From assembly GCF_003075375.1 (NCBI RefSeq), contig NZ_QDFT01000018.1, forward strand, positions 9-64,008: a stretch of 64,000 nucleotides of DNA, in the 5' to 3' direction. The DNA comes from Microbacterium testaceum (GTDB lineage Bacteria > Actinomycetota > Actinomycetes > Actinomycetales > Microbacteriaceae). The position numbers and the translations under genes are program-made. A model generated the notes under the pieces. That model did no database searches, was not told where the DNA came from, and saw only the letters and a list, made by a program, of their open reading frames with translations. Positions 1 through 8,554 of this stretch are shown here, one piece after another. Within the stretch, counting starts at the first letter, position 1. Each line of letters begins with the position of its first letter.

Positions 1-886
1 CCGACGTGGCGACCACCACGTCGAGCTCGCCACCGCTCCAGGCCGCGTGCACCTCGTCGCGCCGTTTCTGCGCCATCGCACCGTGGTACGGCGCAGCCCG
101 CAGCCCGAGGGCCACCAGCTCGTCGGCGAAGGCGTCGGTCTCTTTGCGCGTCGCCACGTACAGCAGGGCCGGGCCACCGGCATCCCGCACATCTTCGACG
201 ACGGCGCGACGTTTTCCGGCGTCGTCCTCGTGGCGGCGCACCGACATGTGGATCTCGGGGCGGTCCATCCCGCGCACCTCGAGGTGCGGATCGCGCATGC
301 CCAGGCTCGCGACGATGTCGTCGCGGACGGGAGCGGATGCCGTGGCCGTCAGCGCCAGCACGGGTGGGCGCCCGAGCGCCTGGACGGCGTCGCCGATGCG
401 CGCGTACTCGGGGCGGAAGTCGTGGCCCCAGGCCGAGACGCAGTGGGCCTCGTCGACGACGACCAGGCGCACGTCGGCCCCGGCGAGTCGGTCGAAGACC
501 TCGCTGTTGGCGAGCTGCTCGGGGGCGAGGAAGGCGTAGACCGGGTCGCCGCTCTCGATCGCGGCCCATGCGGCCTTCTTGTCGCGGGCGCTGGTGCGCG
601 AGTTCAACGCGACCGCGGCGGGGGCGTCGGGGGCGCGGTCGATCGAGTCGATCTGATCGCGCTGCAGGGCGAGCAGGGGCGAGATGACGACGGTCACTCC
701 GCCGAGCTCGCACCCCGCGATCTGGTACACCGCCGATTTGCCGGCACCGGTGGGGAAGACGACGAGCGTGTCGCGACCCCCGATGACCGCATCGATCGCC
801 TCGGCCTGGCCGGGCAGCAGGTCGTCCCAGCCGAACACCTCGCGGGCGGTGCGTGCGGACTGTTCGAGTGTGGCGGGAGCGTTCAC
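1..886 (-). CDS. recQ: ATP-dependent DNA helicase RecQ, N-terminal part (cut by window edge)
   Basis: Superfamily 2 3'-5' DNA helicase that unwinds recombination and repair intermediates in the cytoplasm. About 295 residues are present. They include a Q-motif-like start with LLPGQAEAI, Walker A FPTGAGKS with the lysine near residue 50, the DEAH box at about 145-148 followed by the RecQ-typical CVSAWGHDFRPEY, and motif V (ELDVVVATS) running off the left end. The C-terminal zinc-binding/RQC part lies outside the window. The GTG start at 884-886 gives the usual short lead-in to the helicase core; an ATG a few bases upstream is out of frame. It is divergent from the ligase gene to its right. Confidence 0.93.
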   Translation of the reverse strand, partial: MNAPATLEQSARTAREVFGWDDLLPGQAEAIDAVIGGRDTLVVFPTGAGKSAVYQIAGCELGGVTVVISPLLALQRDQIDSIDRAPDAPAAVALNSRTSARDKKAAWAAIESGDPVYAFLAPEQLANSEVFDRLAGADVRLVVVDEAHCVSAWGHDFRPEYARIGDAVQALGRPPVLALTATASAPVRDDIVASLGMRDPHLEVRGMDRPEIHMSVRRHEDDAGKRRAVVEDVRDAGGPALLYVATRKETDAFADELVALGLRAAPYHGAMAQKRRDEVHAAWSGGELDVVVATS

Positions 887-1056
887 GGGGCCTCATTCCT
901 GGCGAAGACCCTCAGCACACCTCAGACCTCCGACATCGGTTCGGGGGTTGCGACGACGCGCCTCGTATGCCACCCGTCGGACGGCGTGCCTAGGCATCGC
1001 GGGCGGCCCGGCGCAAGCGCGCCGGCGATGTCGGAGGGGGATGCCACGATGTCCGC

Positions 1057-2601
1057 ATGCTCTTCGGCGACATCGAGACGACCCTCGCGGCGGTCACCGG
1101 CACGCGCTCGCGCCTGGCCAAGGTGGACGCCCTCGCCTCGCTGCTGCGCGGCCTCGAGCCCGACGAGGTCGAACCCGTCGTCGGCTTCCTCACGGCGGCC
1201 CCGCGGCAGGGGCGCCTCGGCGTCGGCTACAAGACGCTCTCGAACCGAGCGGTCGTCCACGCCGCCGCGTCGACGCTCACGGTCGCCGAGGTCGACGACG
1301 CGTTCAGCCGTCTGGTGGGCATCGGCGGCAACGGCTCGGCGGCCCAGCGCGCGGCTCTGCTCGACGATCTGGCCGAGCGCTCCACGGCGGGGGAGTGGCA
1401 TCTGCTGATCCGCATCATGACCGGAGAACTGCGCACCGGCGCGCTCGAGGGAGTCCTGCTGGATGCCGTGGCCCGCGCCGCCGAGCGCGACGCCGCCGCG
1501 GTGCGCCGCGCCGCCATGCTCTCGGGCGACCTGGGTCAGACCGCCCGGGTGGCCCTCACCGGTACCGCCGACGATCTCGCCGCGGTCGGTCTGATCGTCG
1601 GACGCGGTGTGCAGCCGATGCTGGCCTCCACCGCCGCGACGGTCGCCGAGGCGCTCGGTGTCGCGGGCCGGGCCTCGGTGGAGTACAAGCTCGACGGAGC
1701 ACGCGTGCAGGTGCACCGGCACGGCGACGAGGTGCGCGTGTTCACCCGCACCCTCGCCGACGTCACCCATCGGGTTCCCGAGATCGTCGAGATCGTGCGC
1801 GGCCTGCCCGTGACCGACGTCATCTTCGACGGCGAGACCCTGTCGCTCGACGACGACGGCGCCCCCCGCCCGTTCCAGGACACGATGGCGCGCTTCGGAG
1901 CCGAGACGGCGCGCGAAATCGCCCTGCGCCCGTGGTTCTTCGACATCCTCCACGTCGACGGTCGGGATCTCGTCGACGAACCCCTCCACGCGCGGCTCGA
2001 CGAGCTCGAGCGGGTCGCGGCGCCCTGGCGCATCCCCGCCGTCATCACCGACGACGACGCCGTCGCCGACGACTTCGCCCGTGCGGCGCTCGCGGCCGGA
2101 CACGAGGGGGTGATGGTGAAGGGTCTCGACGCGACGTACACCGCCGGACGCCGCGGCAAGAGCTGGCTCAAGGTCAAGCCGGTGCACACCTTCGACCTCG
2201 TGGTGCTGGGCGTCGAGCGGGGTTCCGGACGCCGCGCGGGCTGGTACTCCAACCTGCACCTCGGCGCGCGCGATCCCGACGGGCTGTTCGGCGAGCCCGG
2301 AGGCTTCGTCATGGTCGGGAAGACCTTCAAGGGCCTCACCGACGAGCTCCTGGCGTGGCAGACCACGCACTTCGCCGAGCGCGAGACCGGCGAGGTGCCC
2401 GGTGGCATCCGCGTCGTCCCCGATACCGTCGTCGAGATCGCCATCGACGGGGTGCAGCGCTCGGTGCGCTACCCCGGCGGCGTGGCGCTGCGCTTCGCGC
2501 GCGTCAAGACGTACCGTTCCGACAAGCCCGCGGCCCAGGCCGACACGATCGACACGCTGCGCGCGCTGCTTCCCGGCGGCTGCGCGGCGGCGGAAGGATG
2601 A
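1057..2601 (+). CDS. lig: ATP-dependent DNA ligase (LigB-type)
   Basis: 514-residue ATP-dependent DNA ligase that seals nicks by way of a covalent lysine-AMP intermediate. The N-terminal DNA-binding domain occupies roughly residues 1-190. Motif I is EYKLDGARVQ with the adenylated lysine at residue 211. Motif III (FDGETLSLD), motif IIIa (FFDILHVDG), motif IV (EGVMVKG) and motif V (WLKVKP) follow in order, then an OB-fold domain. Length and order match the actinobacterial LigB group, which supplements NAD-dependent LigA. The ATG at 1057 lies 6 nt after CACGAT, the spacing seen at leaderless genes here, although that box is weak. The stop is 4 nt before the next gene, so the two are probably co-transcribed. 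Adjacency to recQ suggests a repair role, but that is inference. Confidence 0.92.
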   Translation: MLFGDIETTLAAVTGTRSRLAKVDALASLLRGLEPDEVEPVVGFLTAAPRQGRLGVGYKTLSNRAVVHAAASTLTVAEVDDAFSRLVGIGGNGSAAQRAALLDDLAERSTAGEWHLLIRIMTGELRTGALEGVLLDAVARAAERDAAAVRRAAMLSGDLGQTARVALTGTADDLAAVGLIVGRGVQPMLASTAATVAEALGVAGRASVEYKLDGARVQVHRHGDEVRVFTRTLADVTHRVPEIVEIVRGLPVTDVIFDGETLSLDDDGAPRPFQDTMARFGAETAREIALRPWFFDILHVDGRDLVDEPLHARLDELERVAAPWRIPAVITDDDAVADDFARAALAAGHEGVMVKGLDATYTAGRRGKSWLKVKPVHTFDLVVLGVERGSGRRAGWYSNLHLGARDPDGLFGEPGGFVMVGKTFKGLTDELLAWQTTHFAERETGEVPGGIRVVPDTVVEIAIDGVQRSVRYPGGVALRFARVKTYRSDKPAAQADTIDTLRALLPGGCAAAEG

Positions 2602-2605
2602 CGCG

Positions 2606-3232
2606 ATGAGTCTGGCCCCCTGGCTCGACGGCGAGCTCGGCTACCGGAGCTTCGGCACCCCCGGCTCGCCGCGCGCGGTCTTCGTGCTGCGCACCGGCGA
2701 CGTCGCCACCACGGATCCCGACGCGCGGGTCACCTCGAGTTACGACGTGCGCGTGGTCGCGGTGGGACTCGACGCTCCCGAACTCGAGGATCCGCCCGTC
2801 TTCGGTGGGCAGACGCCGGCCGGACTCACCGTCGACGCCCTGCGCGCGCTGCTCGAGCGAGAAGCTCCCGGCGCGACGGTCGGCCTCGTCGGCGAGCGGG
2901 CGGCGGGACCGATAGCCATCTACCTGGCCGCCGCTATGGGGCCCGTGGTCGACCGACTCGCGATCGTGGGGGTGCGCAGCCCCTCCGATCCGCTCAGCCG
3001 TGACCTGCGGACGCCTCTGCTCGAACACCTCGACGCCGAGGTGCTCGTCGTGGTCGGAGGCGAGGGACCCGCCGACCACGACGACGCCTCGTGGTACATC
3101 GACCGCCTGCGCGCAGCCGAGGCCGAGGTCGTGCCGCCCGACGAGATCGACTCCGTCAACGGGCACGTCACCCTCACGTCGGTGTGGGATCGCGTGCTGA
3201 CGCACGTCGCGCCGGGGGCCGAACGGCGCTGA
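2606..3232 (+). CDS. Alpha/beta-hydrolase-like protein, probably catalytically degenerate
   Basis: 208 residues, starting at the ATG 4 nt downstream of the ligase stop. It has short beta-strand/helix alternations (RAVFVLRTGDVA, YDVRVVAVGLD, EVLVVVGGEG) and a putative elbow, VGLVGERAAGPIAIYLAA. In an alpha/beta hydrolase this stretch would carry GxSxG, but here it reads GERAAG, so no serine nucleophile is visible. A late aspartate and histidine (ASWYID, NGHVTL) sit where acid and base residues would be expected. The fold assignment rests on pattern only. It could equally be a family of unknown function. Co-transcription with the ligase is likely from the spacing. Confidence 0.55.
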   Translation: MSLAPWLDGELGYRSFGTPGSPRAVFVLRTGDVATTDPDARVTSSYDVRVVAVGLDAPELEDPPVFGGQTPAGLTVDALRALLEREAPGATVGLVGERAAGPIAIYLAAAMGPVVDRLAIVGVRSPSDPLSRDLRTPLLEHLDAEVLVVVGGEGPADHDDASWYIDRLRAAEAEVVPPDEIDSVNGHVTLTSVWDRVLTHVAPGAERR

Positions 3233-3463
3233 TCCCGCCGGTCTCAGGGGCTGCTCCGCGCCGCCGTCGCCCACCGCCGTCGTTCGATGCCGTTGCGCGC
3301 CGCTGCTGCCCGATGCCGTCGCCCGCCGCTGCTGCCCGCCGCGGCTGCGCGATGCCGTTGCGCGCCGCTGCTGCCCGATGCCGTTGCGCGCCGCGGCTGC
3401 GCGACGCCGTCGCCCGCCCGCCGCTGGGCTCCGCGTCGCGTCGCGCGCACCGGCATACATGGT

Positions 3464-3518
3464 GAGTGTCCAATAAACACGGGTTTTCGCGAATCTCGTC
3501 CGCGTGTCTTGGACACTC
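3464..3518. repeat. Intergenic palindrome, family A (single copy, 55 bp)
   Basis: Perfect 10-bp terminal arms GAGTGTCCAA / TTGGACACTC at 3464-3473 and 3509-3518, with further weaker pairing inside (AACACG on the left, CGTGT on the right). It is distinctly less GC-rich than its surroundings. There is no T-tract typical of an intrinsic terminator. It lies between convergent genes. Confidence 0.8.
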
Positions 3519-3548
3519 GATCCCGCTTTGCGGCCTCGCCGCGCCGTG

Positions 3549-3684
3549 CGGCCTCGCCTCGCAGGGCGCCTCACCCCGCAGGGCGCCTCACCCCGCAGGG
3601 CGCCTCACCCCGCAGGGCGCCTCACCCCGCGGGGCGCCTCACTGCGCGGGGCGCCTCACCGCGCGGGGCGCCTCGCCCCGCGTC
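3549..3684. repeat. 17-bp tandem repeat array
   Basis: Seven clear 17-bp units start at 3566, 3583, 3600, 3617, 3634, 3651 and 3668, with a degenerate one before them. The consensus is gcgcctcaccccgcagg, changing gradually to gcgcctcac(t/c)gcgcggg toward the right. The period is not a multiple of three, which argues against coding. It is a candidate variable-number tandem repeat. Confidence 0.85.
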
Positions 3685-3698
3685 GGCCCCGCCCCGCG

Positions 3699-4565
3699 TC
3701 AGCCCCGCGTGACCGCCTTCACCTGCACGACGTTCGACTCCTCGTCCAGCTCGACGTGATCGCCCTGCGCCTTCAAGAAGTCCGAGAAGCTGCGGAAGCC
3801 CAGAGCCTTCTCGCTGAACGACGGGTCGAGGCGCTTCATCAGGTCCTTCACGGCCGACGCGTGCAGCCACTCGCCGTCGGCGCGTTCGGCCTCGAGCTGC
3901 ATCGCGCGCTCGAGCAGGTCGACCGCGGGGTCCTTCGACCGTTTGCGAGCGCGCGGCCGCGAGGGAGCGGCATCCTTGTCCTTCTTCGTCTCGGCCAGTT
4001 TCGGGATGCCGGGCAGCGAGTCGTAGGCGTCGAAGCGGTCGCACGCGGCGGCGAGGGACTTGGCCGTCGATCCGGCCACGCCCACGCCCACGACGTACCG
4101 GCCCAGGCGCTTGCAGCGCTGAGCGAGGGGCACGTAGTCGCTGTCGCCGGCGACGATGACCACGTGGCTCAGGTCGGGGAGGCGGAACATGTCCTCGACG
4201 GCATCCACGGCCAGACGGATGTCGGCGCCGTTCTTGGCGTACGCGGCGGCGGGGAACAACTGCACCAGGTCGACGGCACGCGCGACCAGCTGGGAGCGGT
4301 ACTCGGCGTTGACCGGAGCCGACCAGTCCGCGTAGGCCCGGGTGAGCACGAGCGTGCCGAACGAGGCCGCGTAGTCGATGACGGCGCCGACGTCGATCGT
4401 CGCCTTCGTCAGGCGCTCCGCGATCTCGGGGTCCATCGGGTTCTCGGCGATCTTCTGTCGATCGCGCGAGTACGCGTTGCGTCCGTGCACGCGGTCGTAC
4501 CAGGACATGACGATGTTGTCGAAGTCGAGGTAGACGGCGACGCGGGCGGTCTGATTGTCGGGCAT
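3699..4565 (-). CDS. NYN-domain RNase with C-terminal OST-HTH/LOTUS domain
   Basis: 288 residues. Residues about 8-170 form a NYN (PIN-like) nuclease domain. The acidic clusters are visible: AVYLDFDNIVMSWYDR at the start, NGADIRLAVDAVEDM in the middle and VIVAGDSDYVPLAQRCKRLGR later. A charged linker (ETKKDKD...RPRARKRSKD) leads to a C-terminal OST-HTH/LOTUS module of about 65 residues (LLERAMQLEAERADGEWLHAS...SFSDFLKAQGDHVEL), a family known to bind RNA. It is probably a cytoplasmic RNA-processing or decay factor; the substrate is unknown. The ATG at 4565 is preferred over longer versions because it directly precedes the conserved first strand. CAGACT sits 6 nt upstream, so a leaderless start is possible. 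Confidence 0.85.
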   Translation of the reverse strand: MPDNQTARVAVYLDFDNIVMSWYDRVHGRNAYSRDRQKIAENPMDPEIAERLTKATIDVGAVIDYAASFGTLVLTRAYADWSAPVNAEYRSQLVARAVDLVQLFPAAAYAKNGADIRLAVDAVEDMFRLPDLSHVVIVAGDSDYVPLAQRCKRLGRYVVGVGVAGSTAKSLAAACDRFDAYDSLPGIPKLAETKKDKDAAPSRPRARKRSKDPAVDLLERAMQLEAERADGEWLHASAVKDLMKRLDPSFSEKALGFRSFSDFLKAQGDHVELDEESNVVQVKAVTRG

Positions 4566-4703
4566 GCCCCCAGTCTGACCCGTGCCGGCGGGCGGTGGGT
4601 ACCCCACGCGCCGACCCGGTCGCCCCGCGCACCCACCCCGGGCGGCGGGCGCCCTTCGCACCCACCCCGGGGCCGGACACCGTCGGCGGCAGGCGCCGCG
4701 CGC

Positions 4704-5687
4704 TCAGCTCTCGCCGGGGTAGACCACGCCGATCTGCCGGCGCACCTCGTCGAGCACTCCCATGATCGCGACCGATTCGTCCAGGGGCAGGATGCCGTTG
4801 GCCGCCGCGCCCTCGGACACGAAGCGCTCCGCGGCCTGCGCCTGGAACTGCATCCCGCGCCCGTCGACGCTGCCGTCGAAGCTCTCGAGCACCTCGCCCG
4901 AGGGCGAGACGACGCGCATCGTGGTGGGGGTGTACCAGACGCGGTCGATCTCGATGCGGGCCTCGGTTCCGACGATCTGGGCCGTGTTGAGCCCCGCTCC
5001 GCGCGACGACGACACGCTGGTCGACAGCGCCCCGCTCGAGTGGACGAAAGCGGTCGCGACCTCGGCGTCGCTGCCGGCGTCCGACAGTCGCGCGACCGCC
5101 GTGATGCGCTCGGGCAGGCCGAGCACGTCAATGGCGAACGAGATCGGGTAGATGCCGAGGTCGAGCAGGGCACCGCCGCCGAGGGCGAGGTCGTTCAGGC
5201 GGTGCGCCGGGTCGGTCGAGATCTTCTGCGTGTGGTCGGCCGAGACGACGCGGATCTCACCGAGCGTGCCGGCCGCGATGATCTCGCGGATGCGCACCAT
5301 GTGCGGCAGGTACCGCGTCCACATCGCCTCCATCGCCAGCAGGCCGGCGTCGGCGGCGGCGTCGCGGATGCGCGCGGCCTCGTCGGCGTTCAGCGTGAAG
5401 GGCTTCTCGACAAGGACGTGCTTGCCGTGCGCGAGCGCGAGCAGCGCGTTGTCGACGTGCGAGGGGTGCGGGGTCGCGATGTAGACGATGTCGACGTCGG
5501 GGTCGGCGACCAGCTCTTCGTACGAACCGTGCGCGTGCGCGATGTCGTACTGCGCGGCGAAGGCGCGGGCGCTGTCGATGCTGCGCGAGCCGACGGCGGT
5601 GACGTCGAGGCCCGCGGTGCGCAGGTCGGAGGTGAAGGCGTGCGCGATGCCGCCCGTTGCGAGGATGCCCCAGTGCAGTCCGGTCAT
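4704..5687 (-). CDS. Gfo/Idh/MocA-family NAD(P)-dependent oxidoreductase
   Basis: 327 residues. The N-terminal Rossmann fold begins with HWGILATGGIAHAF. The family signature EKPF (LVEKPFTLN) is near residue 95, followed by an alpha/beta substrate domain (GGGALLDLGIYPI). Such enzymes oxidise or reduce sugars, inositols or related hydroxy compounds, but the substrate cannot be read from sequence. The ATG is supported by TACGGT (complement of 5695-5700) lying 7 nt upstream, the leaderless arrangement. It is divergent from the M20 peptidase gene. Confidence 0.9.
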   Translation of the reverse strand: MTGLHWGILATGGIAHAFTSDLRTAGLDVTAVGSRSIDSARAFAAQYDIAHAHGSYEELVADPDVDIVYIATPHPSHVDNALLALAHGKHVLVEKPFTLNADEAARIRDAAADAGLLAMEAMWTRYLPHMVRIREIIAAGTLGEIRVVSADHTQKISTDPAHRLNDLALGGGALLDLGIYPISFAIDVLGLPERITAVARLSDAGSDAEVATAFVHSSGALSTSVSSSRGAGLNTAQIVGTEARIEIDRVWYTPTTMRVVSPSGEVLESFDGSVDGRGMQFQAQAAERFVSEGAAANGILPLDESVAIMGVLDEVRRQIGVVYPGES

Positions 5688-5786
5688 GGCATCCACCGTA
5701 TCCGCGACGGCGGGCTCCGCGGCCCGACGGGACGCGATGCGACGTCGATCCCCGGCGGCCGCGCCCGCGCGGCCTAGGCTCGCTGC

Positions 5787-7109
5787 ATGACGCCGGTCGA
5801 GCGCTTCCGCGAGCTGCTGTCCATCCCGACCGTCTCGCGCACCGACCCGGCCGAGGTCGACGACGAGGCTTTCGCGCTGTTCCACGCCGCCCTCGAACGC
5901 CTGTACCCCCTGGTGCACGCGCGACTCGAGCGCGAGGTCGTCGCGGGCCGCTCGCTGCTGTACCGCTGGGCCGGACGCAGCGCCGACGCGCCTCTCGTGC
6001 TGCTCGCCCACCAGGACGTCGTCCCCGTCGACGGGCAGGTGTGGCGGCATCCCCCCTTCGCCGCCGAGGTGGTGGGGGAGGGCGCGGATGCCGCGATCCA
6101 CGCGCGCGGCGCGATCGACGACAAGGGGGCGCTGGTGGCGATCCTCGAGGCCGTCGAGGCCGCACTCGCCGACGGCGTGACGCCGGCCGCCGACGTCTGG
6201 CTGGCGTTCGGCCACGATGAAGAGACGCGCGGAAGCGGCGCCCGGGCGATGGCCGCTCTTCTCGCCGAGCGGGGTGTGCGCCCCGCGCTGGTGCTCGACG
6301 AGGGCGGCGCGGTGGTCGACGGTGCCGTGCCCGGGGTGGCGGCGCCCACGGCGATGATCGGTGTCGCCGAGCGCGGTTCGGCCACCTTCGACCTGGTCGC
6401 CCGCGAGGCCGGGGGTCACGCGTCGACGCCCCCGCGCCTGCCCGCCACCGCGCGGGTGGCCCGGGCGATCGACCGTCTGCGCCGACGCCCCTTCCCGCGC
6501 CGCCTGACCCCGCCCGTTCGAGCGATGCTCGCCACCGCGGCCGCCCACACGGCTCCCGCGCTGGGCGCCGTCCTGCGCAACGCGGCGGTGACGGCTCCCG
6601 TGCTGACGCGGGTGTTCGCCGCGCTCGGGCCCGAGACCAACGCCCTCGTGCGCACGACCGCGGTGGTCACGCGTCTCGAGGGGTCTTCGGCCGACAACGT
6701 CCTGGCCACCACGGCGCGCGCGAGCGTGAACGTGCGCCTGCTCACGGGCGACACCCTCGCCGACGCCGCCATCCACCTGCGCCGGGCGATCGCCGATCCG
6801 CTCGTCGACATCGAGCTGCGCCGCGGAGACGATCCCTCTCCCGTGTCGCCCTGGCGCGGGGATGCGTGGCGCCGACTGTCGGCGGCGGTGTCGTCCACCC
6901 TCGGCGACGACGTCGTCCCGTTGCCGTACCTGCAGCTCGGGGCGAGCGACAGTCGGTTCTACACGGGCTTGACGGATGCCGACTACCGCTTCGCCCCGTT
7001 CCACCTGACGCGTGCGGAGCGCGATGCGCTGCACGCGCCCGACGAGCGGATCCGCATCGACGTCTGGCTCCGCGGCATCCGCTTCTACCGCGCCCTGCTG
7101 GAGTCCTGA
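5787..7109 (+). CDS. M20-family metallopeptidase (carboxypeptidase/amidohydrolase type)
   Basis: 440 residues, without a signal peptide, so probably cytoplasmic. M20 di-metal motifs are visible in order: LLAHQDVVPVDG (first metal histidine), ARGAIDDKGALV (bridging aspartate), FGHDEETRGSG (catalytic glutamate pair) and VLDEGG. The dimerisation domain follows (ERGSATFDLVAREAGGHAS). A late histidine sits in FAPFHLTRAE. The family cleaves dipeptides or N-acyl amino acids; this sequence resembles the carboxypeptidase-S/PM20D1 branch. TAGGCT at 5775-5780 ends 6 nt before the ATG, indicating a leaderless transcript. Confidence 0.9.
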   Translation: MTPVERFRELLSIPTVSRTDPAEVDDEAFALFHAALERLYPLVHARLEREVVAGRSLLYRWAGRSADAPLVLLAHQDVVPVDGQVWRHPPFAAEVVGEGADAAIHARGAIDDKGALVAILEAVEAALADGVTPAADVWLAFGHDEETRGSGARAMAALLAERGVRPALVLDEGGAVVDGAVPGVAAPTAMIGVAERGSATFDLVAREAGGHASTPPRLPATARVARAIDRLRRRPFPRRLTPPVRAMLATAAAHTAPALGAVLRNAAVTAPVLTRVFAALGPETNALVRTTAVVTRLEGSSADNVLATTARASVNVRLLTGDTLADAAIHLRRAIADPLVDIELRRGDDPSPVSPWRGDAWRRLSAAVSSTLGDDVVPLPYLQLGASDSRFYTGLTDADYRFAPFHLTRAERDALHAPDERIRIDVWLRGIRFYRALLES

Positions 7110-7173
7110 GCCGTCTCACCCGCCGCGTCCACCGCCCGGGGTGAGCGGATCGCGACGCGTCGGTTATCCTCGT

Positions 7174-7185
7174 GTGACCGGTCAC
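7174..7185. promoter_or_regulatory. LacI-type operator in front of its own regulator gene
   Basis: Perfect 12-bp palindrome GTGACCGGTCAC with the central CG typical of LacI-family operators. It lies just after TTATCC (7164-7169), a plausible -10 box, and 32 nt before the regulator start, a position suited to autorepression. The same motif occurs twice in front of the ABC importer at 8341-8364. Confidence 0.75.
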
Positions 7186-7217
7186 GCAACAGCGCGCGAC
7201 CCGCAATGAGGCGGACA

Positions 7218-8243
7218 ATGAGCGACACCGACATCCCGGAGGCGAGCGGGCGCGCCCCGAGCATCCGCGACGTCGCGCGGCTGGCGGGCGTGTCGTACCA
7301 GACGGTCTCGCGCGTGATCAACAACAGCCCGCAGCTGCGCCCCGAGACGGCCGAGAAGGTCCGCTCGGCGATCGCCGAGCTGAAGTTCGTGCCCAATCAG
7401 GCGGCGCGGGCCCTGGCGACGAGCCGGTCCCGGCTGATCGGCGTGCTGGGTCCGCGCATGACGACGCACGGCACCTCGGCGATGGTGCAGGCGATCGAGT
7501 CCGCGGCGCGGACGGCGGGATACCGGCTGACGCTGACGAACCTCGCCACGAGCGCGCCCGACGACGTGCGGGCCTCGATCGACCACCTGATGCAGCAGTC
7601 CGTCGAGGGGCTCATCGCGGTCGCGCCGCAGACGAGGGTCGTGCCGATCCTCGAGGAACTGAAGCTCCCGGTGCCCGTGCAGACGGTGTCGTCGACGGGC
7701 ACCTCGACCTCGCACAACGACCAGACGGCCGGGGCGCGCGCCGCGGTGCGCCACCTCATCGAGCTCGGGCACACGCGCATCCTTCACATCGCCGGCCCCC
7801 GCGATTGGGTCGAGGCCGAGCACCGCATGCGCGGCTATCTCGCCGAGATGGACGCGCACGACCTGTCGCCGCGTCCACCCGTGCTGGGGGACTGGACGGC
7901 GCACTTCGGCTTCGAGGCCGGTCTCGAGCTGCTGCGGACCGAGGATGCCACGGCGGTGTTCGCCGGGAACGACCACATGGCGCTCGGGTTCATGCATGCC
8001 GTTCGGGCCATAGGTCGATCCGTCCCCGAGGACATCTCGGTGGTCGGTTTCGATGACGTGCCGGAGTCGGCCCACCTGTGGCCGCCGCTGACGACGGTCC
8101 GTCAGGATTTCGCGGGCATCGGCACGCGCGCGGTGACCGATCTGCTGTCCGCCCTCGGGGTGAGCGTCGACGAGGACCCGGCGGCGCAGCCCGGTCACCT
8201 GCGCCTCATCGTGCGCTCGTCGACCGCGCCGCCGCGCGCGTGA
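7218..8243 (+). CDS. LacI-family transcriptional regulator
   Basis: 341 residues. An N-terminal helix-turn-helix (IRDVARLAGVSYQTVSRVIN) and hinge helix (NQAARALAT) precede a periplasmic-binding-protein-like effector domain (LIGVLGPRM..., FAGNDHMALGFMHA, DISVVGFDDVPES). It is expected to repress the sugar importer immediately downstream and to be released by a sugar ligand. The operator GTGACCGGTCAC precedes it and recurs at the importer. I chose the ATG at 7218 over that at 7206 because GAGGCGG at 7209-7215 forms a Shine-Dalgarno for it. Confidence 0.93.
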   Translation: MSDTDIPEASGRAPSIRDVARLAGVSYQTVSRVINNSPQLRPETAEKVRSAIAELKFVPNQAARALATSRSRLIGVLGPRMTTHGTSAMVQAIESAARTAGYRLTLTNLATSAPDDVRASIDHLMQQSVEGLIAVAPQTRVVPILEELKLPVPVQTVSSTGTSTSHNDQTAGARAAVRHLIELGHTRILHIAGPRDWVEAEHRMRGYLAEMDAHDLSPRPPVLGDWTAHFGFEAGLELLRTEDATAVFAGNDHMALGFMHAVRAIGRSVPEDISVVGFDDVPESAHLWPPLTTVRQDFAGIGTRAVTDLLSALGVSVDEDPAAQPGHLRLIVRSSTAPPRA

Positions 8244-8554
8244 GGATCTCTCGAACGTCACATTTGCGCAACGGCTGCATTCGCGACACGCAGGGACTTG
8301 ACAGGTCTGCCGCAGGGCGGGGTAGCATCACACACACAATGTGAACGGTCACATGACCGGTCGCACAGGCCGACGGGACTCGCTGCGGAGCGAATCCGTC
8401 GAGACGAAGAGGTTTCGAACGACGCGGGGTGTCCCGCCTCGCCGGACGGCTTCGTTTCGCCCCGTCGACACGTGCGCCCGATCTGCGCCGGACGCCTCTA
8501 GCGGTGGGCTCCATGGGGAGAGACCGCGCCACATACCCAACGGAGGGAACCAGA
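8244..8554 (+). promoter_or_regulatory. Promoter, operator and long 5' leader of the sugar ABC operon
   Basis: This 311-bp gene-free stretch holds TTGACA at 8298-8303 and TAGCAT at 8323-8328 (19-bp spacer), two abutting operators at 8341-8364, then a leader of about 190 nt up to the GTG at 8555. The leader contains an inverted repeat, CGACGG (8371-8376) with CCGTCG (8396-8401). The Shine-Dalgarno is GGAGGG at 8542-8547. Confidence 0.65.
8341..8364. promoter_or_regulatory. Two back-to-back LacI-type operators
   Basis: GTGAACGGTCAC (8341-8352) is followed without a gap by ATGACCGGTCGC (8353-8364). Both are near-copies of the palindrome at 7174-7185. They begin 12 nt after the -10 box, so a bound repressor would block initiation or early elongation. 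Confidence 0.75.

Larger units (their letters stand above)
3233..3698. repeat. Gene-free repeat region: degenerate GCC-rich repeats, palindrome A, 17-bp tandem repeats
   Basis: No gene is credible here. It holds three things. From 3286 to about 3415 there are degenerate copies of a gatgccgt(t/c)gc unit starting at 3286, 3312, 3351, 3377 and 3402. At 3464-3518 lies an imperfect palindrome. From about 3549 to 3684 a 17-bp unit (gcgcctcaccccgcagg and variants) is repeated about eight times. Long reading frames cross it in several phases, as expected of GC-rich repeats. It separates two convergent genes. Confidence 0.8.

Noticed and set aside
47..1408. Large plus-strand frame at the left end
   Set aside because: It is the shadow of recQ on the opposite strand and then of the ligase. 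The minus-strand frame carries all RecQ motifs.
3504..5777. A plus-strand frame of about 750 codons opposite the NYN and Gfo/Idh genes
   Set aside because: It starts inside the tandem repeats and continues as antisense of two well-supported genes.
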